From: an uncultured Bacteroidales bacterium
GTDB taxonomy: Bacteria; Bacteroidota; Bacteroidia; Bacteroidales; UBA932
Direction of reading: 5' to 3'
NCBI GenBank assembly: GCA_900546395.1
Contig: URDD01000057.1
Coordinates: forward strand, 1 to 16,546
Length of the DNA: 16,546 nucleotides
The stretch's first letter is position 1. Each line of letters starts with the position of its first letter. The notes beneath the pieces are model-generated. The model was not told where the DNA came from and ran no database searches. It worked only from the letters and a program-made list of their open reading frames with translations. Both the position numbers and the translations under genes were made by a program. This document shows, piece by piece, positions 7,771 through 14,376 of this stretch.

Positions 7771-8838
7771 TTATGTCAGTCTCTTGAGATGACAGAGTAT
7801 GAGACCTCCGTTTTCGTCACGAAGATGCATTCCGTTTCCCTGGCAGTAACGGAAATACTTGCAGTCAGCACATTCTCCTGTCTTCATCCACGATCTGTCG
7901 CGGTATGGCCGGTAGCGGTTTTCCCAGACATCTATGAAATCATCTTTGTATATATTGCCTTGCGCCAGATCACTGCGGATGCTTGCACAAGCCGAAATCG
8001 CCCCGTCTATCATTACTGAACTTACGCTTCTGCCCGCCTGACAGGTAAAAAGATTGTCCCTGACCAGACCTTCATATTCCCCAAGAAATCCCTCGCATCC
8101 ATAGCTCGCATGTATGCGCCCTTCCTTGCGCGTCTGCTTTATAAACTCCATAAGAGAGCGGAAGCGCCCGTTGCTGAGCTGGAGATCCGGGTCCTGTGCC
8201 GCCCGTCCTACCGGAAAGACGGTAAAAAGACGCCACGACTTCAACCCCAAAGATATCAGATATTCCTTGAACTGAGGCAAAGTATCAAAGTTCTTATTAT
8301 TCACACAAGTGACCACATCAAATTTGATTGACGGCTCGTTCGCAAGGATTCTGACAGCTTCCGATGCATTTTTGAAACTCCCCGGCACTCCTCGCATCCA
8401 CTCATGCTCTGTCTGGAATCCGTCAAGGCTGATTGTCGCTGCATGAAGACCCGAGCGAAGAAGTCCGTCGATTTTCTTAGGTGTCATCAGCAGTCCGTTC
8501 GAGACTATTCCCCACGGGAATTCCATATCATAAATAGCCCTTCCGCACTGCTCTATATCCTTTCTCATAAGAGGCTCGCCACCGGTAACTATGATCATAA
8601 TCTTATGAGAATCATACCTTTCCTTAATACGGCGCAGCACTTTTTCAAAATCTGCAAACGGCATATCAGGATGAAGAGAAGATACTTTACAGTCGCTTCC
8701 GCAATGACGGCATTTCATGTTGCATCTGAGCGTACACTCCCAAAACAACTGTCTCAACTCGTGCTTTTCAGTATTATCGAGGACCAGCTGACGGTGAAGT
8801 TCAAATGCTATTCTCTGTTTGATGGACAATCCGGACAT
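7771..8838 (-). CDS. Radical SAM/SPASM protein paired with lipoproteins
   Basis: 355-residue cytoplasmic Fe-S enzyme. The radical SAM cluster motif CxxxCxxC is Cys39, Cys43 and Cys46 (LRCNMKCRHC), followed by the SAM-binding TGGEP at 85-89. The C-terminal part has the cysteine spacing of a SPASM domain that holds auxiliary clusters: Cys266, Cys284, then C-x2-C-x5-C at 323, 326 and 332, and Cys349; Cys248 may also take part. SPASM enzymes typically modify ribosomally made peptides (PqqE, AlbA, anSME and mycofactocin types), forming thioether, C-C or formylglycine products. The gene lies between two paralogous small lipoprotein genes, 23 nt after the first and 31 nt before the second. That fits the Bacteroidota subfamily of radical SAM enzymes paired with putative lipoproteins. 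That the lipoproteins are the substrates is inference; they would have to be modified in the cytoplasm before export. The segment around 8160-8230 looks GC-richer than its neighbours. Confidence 0.92.
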   Translation of the reverse strand: MSGLSIKQRIAFELHRQLVLDNTEKHELRQLFWECTLRCNMKCRHCGSDCKVSSLHPDMPFADFEKVLRRIKERYDSHKIMIIVTGGEPLMRKDIEQCGRAIYDMEFPWGIVSNGLLMTPKKIDGLLRSGLHAATISLDGFQTEHEWMRGVPGSFKNASEAVRILANEPSIKFDVVTCVNNKNFDTLPQFKEYLISLGLKSWRLFTVFPVGRAAQDPDLQLSNGRFRSLMEFIKQTRKEGRIHASYGCEGFLGEYEGLVRDNLFTCQAGRSVSSVMIDGAISACASIRSDLAQGNIYKDDFIDVWENRYRPYRDRSWMKTGECADCKYFRYCQGNGMHLRDENGGLILCHLKRLT

Positions 8839-8861
8839 AATTCATCAATCAAGTTTCCAAA

Positions 8862-9302
8862 CTATTTCTTTCTGGTCATCGTGACATCCGCCTCCGCCTC
8901 ATAGGCACCTTCATACCAGGAGCCGTCACCTTCTTTTACCTGAACTACAGGAACCGTCTTTTCAACAGCCGAGAATTCCCCTCCGTTTTCAACTCCATCC
9001 ACATCTTCAAATTTCATATACACTTCATTCCTGAAGGCAACATATTCGGATGTCATTCCATATTCTCCGTTGCCATCCGTCCATAACGTATCGGCATGGA
9101 CCTTCAAACCAGTGTCAAGCGGCTCGCTGGAAAGGACTACACGGATACCGTTTATCCCGTTTCCCTCTTCATCTGTAACCACTCCTTTTGCTTCAAAATC
9201 AGAGTACGGGCAGCCATACATATCTCTCATACATGAAATCATAGCACTGACTCCGAATAAAGGTAGGAAAAGCCTGGAAAATTTGGTCAGAAACTCTTTC
9301 AT
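8862..9302 (-). CDS. Radical SAM-associated putative lipoprotein (upstream copy)
   Basis: 146-residue predicted lipoprotein and first gene of the operon. The frame is open upstream to 9554, but the ATG at 9302 (MKEFLTKFSR) is the start because it gives a complete signal peptide with Cys24 in LPLFGVSAMISC, in gap-free register with the downstream paralogue. The upstream codons belong to a decayed transposase-like gene. The mature part has YGCP (29-32), a G-x-V-x-D strand, then a small beta-sandwich with EDVDGVENGGEF and SWYEGAYEAEADVTM near the C-terminus, matching DIDGPDNSGEF and GWFDGIYAAENVTV of the paralogue. The proline-adjacent cysteine sits inside this YGCP, whereas in the paralogue it lies just before YGTP. 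Only about 52 nt separate the start from the stop of the remnant, so the operon promoter lies there or inside the remnant; I see no exact TAnnTTTG. Confidence 0.83.
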   Translation of the reverse strand: MKEFLTKFSRLFLPLFGVSAMISCMRDMYGCPYSDFEAKGVVTDEEGNGINGIRVVLSSEPLDTGLKVHADTLWTDGNGEYGMTSEYVAFRNEVYMKFEDVDGVENGGEFSAVEKTVPVVQVKEGDGSWYEGAYEAEADVTMTRKK

Positions 9303-9354
9303 AGCACTAAATTTTAACGTATTACAGATGCTGAAACAAATAAAAATGTTGCAC

Positions 9355-9563
9355 TCAATATATGTCTTTCTGCGAATTTTGACAGTTATAATATTCATCG
9401 GACGTGAAGTTACACAATTCCGCCATTTCAAACAAACGGTCGGACTCATTTTCATCAAAAACCTTCGGCCGCTTTCATCTTCCCTGAACTTGTAAGATGA
9501 GTAATATCTGTGTTCATCCCACCCGGGACAATGCGTCATCTCGAAATTCACCACCGCACAGGC
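9355..9563 (-). pseudogene. Remnant of an Rpn-type PD-(D/E)XK nuclease/putative transposase
   Basis: Two frames on the minus strand carry pieces of one protein. From 9563, ACAVVNFEMTHCPGWDEH and then YYSSYKFREDESG correspond to the middle of Rpn/PDDEXK transposase-family proteins, as I recall the family (a V-x-N-F-x-M strand, then Y-x-x-x-Y-x-x-R-x-E-x-S-G). In another frame, 9474-9355 encodes KRPKVFDENESDRLFEMAE followed by LCNFTSDEYYNCQNSQKDIY and a stop, matching the family's D-x-P-x-x-F-x-[DE]-x-x-x-x-x-L-F-E-x-A-E-I-A-N-[FM]-[TS] region. The N-terminal catalytic part and about 50 residues between the two pieces are missing. A possible further trace (FGKTDKPV) reaches up to about 9580 in a third frame. 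The gene is dead. The identification is from remembered family pattern, not a database match. Confidence 0.62.
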
Positions 9564-9807
9564 TTATCCGTTTTTCCGAAACGTAAGCGTTTAAGTTTGA
9601 AAACAGGCCTTTCAGATATGCGGGAAGCTTATTCAAACTTCATTTCCGTCTGAAACAAGCGGCTAAAATATTTTTGGATTACAAATAAAAACATTGAATC
9701 TAATACAGTTTCGAAAAACAAGCGTTTTTTCATACCGGCATTTTAACGATGCTGTGTATTTAGAATCTCAAAACAACCAGAAATATCCAAACGTAAGTCT
9801 TTATCTA
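9564..9807. other. Intergenic stretch with no recognisable gene
   Basis: Every frame is broken by stops. Visible structure is limited to a perfect 9-bp inverted repeat, AAGTTTGAA at 9593-9601 and TTCAAACTT at 9632-9640 with 30 nt between, and a short AT-rich hairpin at 9714-9729 (AAAAAC, loop AAGC, GTTTTT) that could weakly terminate the receptor operon. The segment probably contains eroded upstream parts of the transposase remnant and whatever ended the AT-rich block. Confidence 0.5.
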
Positions 9808-10739
9808 TCAACACATTCTAAAAATTAACACTTTTCGGCTGCTTTTGGATGCTTCCCAAATTTCCTCATATTTTTGAGACGTATTTCTGACGTGGAAAAT
9901 TTGCGGAGCTTGTTTTTTGTCACACCGTGCTGACAGATAGAGAAGACCCCCGTCCCAGTCAAATTTGTATATCTGAGAAAATCCGCTTCCCTCAGCCTGT
10001 TCCTCGCCTGCATCTTGAAAAGTCTTGCCCCAATATAAAGCATAGATATATTTACTATTGGAGGTTATATCACGGAAATATACAGGGTTCTGTTCCCATA
10101 TATCTGCGCCATCTGTAATAGGTTCGCTCTGAATAGTATTTGATAATCTGAATGATGATTTTTCTCCGGTTTGCAGACCGAATCATCTTCATTTTTAGAC
10201 AAGAATAACGACTGGGCCTCTCCGTTTGGTTCTCTGCCAACAAATAAATATTCGCATAGGGATTTCTGAAAGACCTGTCTGGCATCCATTACTATGGGAT
10301 AAGGCGTTTTTGATTCTCTTGAAATAACCACATCACCGGTAGTAATGGCTTGACCTTCATCTGAAACTTTATATACAGTCGGCATCTCTCTGTCTACTAC
10401 AAACAGACCATTTTTATTATCAGAGAAAAGTATTGGAACATAAAAATCATACTGTCCATTATCATTCCTGAACAGACTTCGTTTGTATTTTAGTTCTGCC
10501 TTTTTGTTGTCATACACATACTGTCTAACAAATTGCTGTCCATAACTGCCTCGGCTTTCGTATGTCAGCAATACATCATTATTATGAATACGGATATCTG
10601 TCAGGTTCTTTATATCCGGGATTGAGTCTATTGAAAGTAGTTGAGTCGGTGCATTTACGATATCTACTTTATTTTGACAAGCCAATAAGCACATAACAAA
10701 GCCTGCCAATACTACGGATTTAATAAAACTTGTTTTCAT
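9808..10739 (-). pseudogene. BF3164-type (TolB-like propeller) lipoprotein gene, frameshifted
   Basis: The gene starts at the ATG at 10739, 2 nt after the TGA of the GLPGLI gene, and first reads MKTSFIKSVVLAGFVMCLLAC, a lipoprotein signal with the cysteine at residue 21. The frame ends early at 10065-10067. A shift near 10077-10083, within the run written CTGTATATTTCCGTG on the coding strand, restores a frame that reads FRDITSNSKYIYALYWGKT, then SGFSQIYKFDWDGG, and stops at 9808. That second part carries family-like features (S-x-Y-I-Y-x-L-Y-x-G, then a F-D-W-x-G strand), as in Bacteroidota BF3164-type beta-propeller lipoproteins. One missing base or two extra bases would explain it; total length 932 nt is 2 mod 3. 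The last 40 or so residues look unlike the family, so the 3' end may be eroded too. A sequencing error cannot be excluded. Confidence 0.72.
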
Positions 10740-10741
10740 AC

Positions 10742-11581
10742 TCAATCTAATTCTATTGGTTCATATTTAATCTCCTGTTCATTGTTTGAAGGTTTCCCAA
10801 ATCTGCCATTGCTCTGTCTTACCATTACTTGTGAGCCAGCCGCATTGAGAAATGTAACTGGCTTGGTTATCATTCTTGCGATGGTTTTTCGGGCTTCCTG
10901 GCGACTGCATTTAATCTCTTTCTCGTAAGTATAGCGATTGATTGGATTCTGAGTGTTTTTAATGCTAAACGCTTCCCAAATATATAATCCGTTCTCTTCC
11001 ACCACTTTCAAGATCAATCCGGGCAGACCACTGAATTTATATGGACCATAGGATAGCGGTATATCAAGCGTGTAGTAAGCCGTATAATTCCGCCCTCCCA
11101 TAGTGGTTGTTGCCTTAGCACAAGTGTAGCCCATTATTTTTACGGGAGACTCATCTGAATATTTCCATTGAAGATTCCTGAACATATCTTCGTAGCACAG
11201 CACACCGGCATTAAGTATCAGTCTGTATTTGACCGCAATTTTCTTCCCTTTGTACTCATTGAAGATTTCACAGGGAAGAGTTTGGTGTAAGTTGGATTGA
11301 GTTGGATGTCCCTTTTTGAAGTTTTCCGTAGCCAAAGAATCGTAGTGAAATATGATATCGCTGTAATCTTTGACAATGTTATTGCCAATCTGTATCACCC
11401 GGATATCTTCAATGTACTCTTTTGCTGATGAATGGTTTTTGAACTTAAAAGTGTAACGCACCTCATATTTCCCCTTGTCGATTGTTTCATAGTTGCCAAG
11501 GGGCTGCGGTACAGGTGCCAACTGAGCTGTGGCATGTAATGTCATAAATGCTGACAACAAACACAAATAAAACTTTTTCAT
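10742..11581 (-). CDS. GLPGLI family protein
   Basis: 279-residue exported protein of the GLPGLI family (Porph_ging, Bacteroidota-specific, function unknown). The signal peptide is MKKFYLCLLSAFMTLHATAQ, cleaved after TAQ-like residues. The family's name motif GLPGLI is present exactly at 185-190, preceded by the usual Y-x-L-x-I-P-x-x-x-G-P-Y-K-F and followed by V-x-x-x-N-G-L-Y. The W-x-Y and MGYTCAKA segments near 139-157 are also typical, with several periplasmic cysteines (104, 129, 154, 225) that could pair. It is 16 nt downstream of the TonB-dependent receptor and 2 nt upstream of the BF3164-type gene, so translation of the three is probably coupled. GLPGLI proteins commonly accompany this type of receptor; a shared envelope complex is a guess from context. 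Confidence 0.93.
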   Translation of the reverse strand: MKKFYLCLLSAFMTLHATAQLAPVPQPLGNYETIDKGKYEVRYTFKFKNHSSAKEYIEDIRVIQIGNNIVKDYSDIIFHYDSLATENFKKGHPTQSNLHQTLPCEIFNEYKGKKIAVKYRLILNAGVLCYEDMFRNLQWKYSDESPVKIMGYTCAKATTTMGGRNYTAYYTLDIPLSYGPYKFSGLPGLILKVVEENGLYIWEAFSIKNTQNPINRYTYEKEIKCSRQEARKTIARMITKPVTFLNAAGSQVMVRQSNGRFGKPSNNEQEIKYEPIELD

Positions 11582-11597
11582 ATTAACTATTTTATAA

Positions 11598-14198
11598 TTA
11601 GAATATTCTGTATCGTATCTTCAGCAGTACACTCCGAGGACGAATCTGATATACAGAAGTGTTGTCCGTCAATCCTTCTATTGAGGAGTATACATACTCT
11701 TTATTGTTGAATATATTATCGCAAGAGAGTGTAAATGACCATCGCTTGTATGAATATTTCGCATTAACTTCTCCCAACAGGAATGAACGGTTATTCTGAT
11801 TCAGATTATTGTAATAGTGTGAGATGTTAGCCCCTATCGTAATATCCGCAGGCAGATAGAATTCCAGAGAGATATTGTTGGTGAATGTCCTTAACATCGG
11901 CATTTCTCCCCCTTTTTGCATAGATGCTTTGGATTGATAGTAAATGCCTTCATAGTTAAACGCAATCCATTCAAAAGGGTTAAGGCTGAAATCTAATTTT
12001 GCGTTTATCGAATAGCCATTATAACGCATTATTTCGTTTTGCAGCAATATGGGACTATCGTAATAACTATACCGACATTCTGCACCGATTTTCAAACGAC
12101 GCCAATCAAATCCTTTACTTGCTCTTACAGTCGCGGATAAAACATCAGCTGTTTTGTCAGTGGGAGAACTGATGATTCTTGTTACAAGCCCATCGTAATA
12201 GTTTCCGTATAATACATTCGGGCGGTTATGAGTCCAACCAATATCCGAACCGATAAACAGCATTGACACAATGTTCCTGTAGTCATATGACAATGAATAA
12301 TTTTGTACGGTTGATTGATACAAATCATTATTCTGATATACGGATAGTTGTCTGTATGAAGTCAGGATATATTGATTGTAAAGATTTTCGATAGCCGGAT
12401 TTGAGTGCCCCAGACTACCTTCTAATCTCAATTCATTGCTGCCATTGATGTCGTATTTTACAGTAAGGCGTGGTTCGACAACAAAACGGTGTTTGTCCGT
12501 TTCCACTTCTGCTATTCTATCATTCAAATCAAAATATCTATAGTTGCCTGTGATTTGTAAATCCACATAGAATTTTCTTGCACGATAATTGGCAATAATT
12601 CCCACTCCGGTATTCAGGGATGAAAGATGTATGTCATTCCTGTAATCTTCCAATTGACTGGTCAATCCATTTTGAGAATAATCAACAAACAGTGTCGGAT
12701 GAATTTGAAGATTACCCCATACGAGAGCAGAGAGAAAATCCAGGTGGTTCTCTGTTGAAAAGTTTCTGCGTTCTGCTCTTTGAAACATATTATCTCCTAA
12801 CAAAACATCCGGAAAGAGATTAGTGGAAACGCCAAGATTGTGTGGGCGTTTTTCAAGGTTTATTGTTGATACAAAATCTACTCCTTTGTCTGTATTAGTA
12901 CGATTGGTCAGATGGAACATGTTGTGCAATCGGTAATTCTCAACATCGCTGTTTTGAGCAATATCACTTCCTGCATAAATATCGCTGCTACCATCTGTAC
13001 TGAACCAATCAAATTTCAGCTGTTCTTTTATATAACTCTTTTCTCTGTTTTGTAGATAAGTGATAGTACCATTTGCAAGATTCCTACGAAGGTTTCCACG
13101 ATAATACTCATCCACTATGTTTTTTAAACCATCTGGAAGAATCGTAGTGGTTGTTGCGTGATTACTGCGCTTGTCATTATCATTTAAGTACGCAGCATTA
13201 ATACCTAACTCTCCATTTTCCCCAACCCGAAATATGTGATTATATGTCGCGGTATGAGATTGATTGAAATAGTAGTATTTCTTATTGATGCCCGGAACAC
13301 TCGGTAATTCAATGTCCGTTACACTCGATGTCCTTGACAGATAGTTATCATCGAAAGATCGCAATTCTGTTTCAAGGTCATTACCGGAATTGTTACCCTT
13401 ATATGTTGCAAGCAATTGGCTGTTTCTTTGAAAATAGGTTGTTATAAGTTCATTGTCCCATAAGGCTTCCTTGTCATAACCACCTCCTAATGTTGCAATC
13501 AGGTTATATACGCCCTTTACGCCGCTTTTGAGTTTAAGATTGATTGAGGCTCTCTCTTCCGGACGCAAATCTTCCAATGCTTTTATATTCTGATGGTTTT
13601 CAAGTATCTGTATCGTACTTATGCTGTTTGGGTCTATGTTGTTGGTTGCAATACCATATCGACCTTTCATCAAATCAAGTCCTTCGATATAGAAATTCTT
13701 GATAGGTTGTCCTTTGTAAGATATTTGCCCTACATCCGATACGGTTACACCTGGCAATCGCTTTAATACCTGTGCTACCGAAATATCTGTTTTCGATTGG
13801 AATGAAGCAACATTATAACTGATTGTATCACCTCGCTCATATATCTTGGGGGCATAGACTACGACCTCATCTATCTGATTCAGTTGTTCCTTTACAACAA
13901 TATCACGCTCGTGCGATGTATTTGGGCAAAAAATGGTTGTTGCCTCTATGTTTAATCCAGACACATTGATTGCAATGCTATCAACAGAGGCGTTAAAATT
14001 CAGCGAATATAAGCCATTCTCATCGCTGATGCAGGATGCATATACACTATATCTTTGATCCAGACGAGAGACATAAACACTTACATCAGGTATGCCTTTC
14101 CCAGATGAGTTTTTTACATATCCAGATATCAATGTGTGTCCGAATATCGGGCTTGTCCAAAATAGGACAAGTAACCATAAAAATGCTTTTTTGCACAT
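11598..14198 (-). CDS. TonB-dependent receptor-like outer-membrane protein with CarboxypepD_reg domain
   Basis: 866-residue outer-membrane beta-barrel protein. I chose the ATG at 14198 (MCKKAFLWLLVLFWTSPIFG signal peptide) over the TTG two codons upstream. Order: carboxypeptidase-regulatory-like beta-sandwich about 23-104; plug domain about 110-225 with GDTISYNVASF, VLKRLPGVTVSDVGQISYKG and IKNFYIEGLDLMKGRYGIAT; then a barrel with alternating aromatic strands to the C-terminal residue Phe866 (KIRYRIF). This is the type found next to GLPGLI genes, not the larger SusC type, and no SusD partner is present. I see no convincing TonB box. The ligand is unknown; neighbours suggest peptide or protein-related envelope work rather than glycan uptake, but this is only inference. 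It is the first gene of a three-gene operon with its own promoter (14224-14231) and a palindrome over the -7 box. Sampled lines look clearly more AT-rich than the genes to the left of 9300. Confidence 0.9.
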   Translation of the reverse strand: MCKKAFLWLLVLFWTSPIFGHTLISGYVKNSSGKGIPDVSVYVSRLDQRYSVYASCISDENGLYSLNFNASVDSIAINVSGLNIEATTIFCPNTSHERDIVVKEQLNQIDEVVVYAPKIYERGDTISYNVASFQSKTDISVAQVLKRLPGVTVSDVGQISYKGQPIKNFYIEGLDLMKGRYGIATNNIDPNSISTIQILENHQNIKALEDLRPEERASINLKLKSGVKGVYNLIATLGGGYDKEALWDNELITTYFQRNSQLLATYKGNNSGNDLETELRSFDDNYLSRTSSVTDIELPSVPGINKKYYYFNQSHTATYNHIFRVGENGELGINAAYLNDNDKRSNHATTTTILPDGLKNIVDEYYRGNLRRNLANGTITYLQNREKSYIKEQLKFDWFSTDGSSDIYAGSDIAQNSDVENYRLHNMFHLTNRTNTDKGVDFVSTINLEKRPHNLGVSTNLFPDVLLGDNMFQRAERRNFSTENHLDFLSALVWGNLQIHPTLFVDYSQNGLTSQLEDYRNDIHLSSLNTGVGIIANYRARKFYVDLQITGNYRYFDLNDRIAEVETDKHRFVVEPRLTVKYDINGSNELRLEGSLGHSNPAIENLYNQYILTSYRQLSVYQNNDLYQSTVQNYSLSYDYRNIVSMLFIGSDIGWTHNRPNVLYGNYYDGLVTRIISSPTDKTADVLSATVRASKGFDWRRLKIGAECRYSYYDSPILLQNEIMRYNGYSINAKLDFSLNPFEWIAFNYEGIYYQSKASMQKGGEMPMLRTFTNNISLEFYLPADITIGANISHYYNNLNQNNRSFLLGEVNAKYSYKRWSFTLSCDNIFNNKEYVYSSIEGLTDNTSVYQIRPRSVLLKIRYRIF

Positions 14199-14208
14199 AC
14201 GCAAATCT

Positions 14209-14231
14209 TAACTTTGTTGTAAACAAAGTTA
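14209..14231. promoter_or_regulatory. Perfect palindrome over the receptor operon promoter (candidate operator)
   Basis: Arms TAACTTTGTT (14209-14218) and AACAAAGTTA (14222-14231) are perfect 10-bp inverted repeats separated by GTA. The right arm contains the -7 box of the receptor operon on the minus strand; the left arm would be transcribed as leader. The size and symmetry suit a dimeric DNA-binding protein. It has no GC-rich stem or following T-run, so it is not a terminator. Confidence 0.6.
14224..14231 (-). promoter_or_regulatory. Bacteroides-type -7 element of the receptor/GLPGLI operon
   Basis: On the minus strand TAACTTTG fits TAnnTTTG exactly and lies 25 nt upstream of the ATG at 14198. 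A -33 element is weak: a T-rich TTTTCG sits about 21 nt upstream, inside the T-tract of the previous terminator. The position after a terminator and before the receptor start supports use as the operon promoter. Confidence 0.55.
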
Positions 14232-14250
14232 GATACAAAGCCTGTGAAAA

Positions 14251-14285
14251 GACGAAAAAACCGCCCGGATAATTCTATCCGGGCG
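14251..14285 (-). terminator. Rho-independent terminator of the TPR regulator gene
   Basis: CGCCCGGATA (14262-14271) and TATCCGGGCG (14276-14285) form a perfect 10-bp stem with a 4-nt loop, followed on the minus strand by a run of T. It lies about 90 nt after the regulator stop and immediately before the receptor promoter, so the regulator and receptor operon are separate transcription units. Confidence 0.9.
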
Positions 14286-14376
14286 ATATAGTATATTCCT
14301 ATATTTCAATGAGTTGCAATTTTGATGCTCTGTTTTTTCTATTCTGTCATTTTGCGCCCTCTTTTCAACACAATTT

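Noticed and set aside
8862..9554. Lipoprotein frame extended upstream to 9554 (230 residues)
   Set aside because: The extension destroys the signal peptide position, and its residues match a different gene (Rpn-type remnant). The ATG at 9302 gives register identity with the paralogue.
9336..9691. ACAAATAAAAA occurs at 9336-9346 and 9681-9691
   Set aside because: An 11-mer of low complexity in AT-rich DNA. The shared TTG nearby is not enough to call a duplicated promoter or repeat.
9714..9729. Short hairpin AAAAAC/GTTTTT as terminator of the receptor operon
   Set aside because: Only one GC pair in a 6-bp stem. It may contribute weakly, but I cannot support it as a terminator.
14190..14216. 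Plus-strand promoter reading from the left arm of the palindrome (TTTG then TAACTTTG)
   Set aside because: The spacing is about 15 nt instead of 19-21, and the direction leads straight into the regulator's terminator with no gene.
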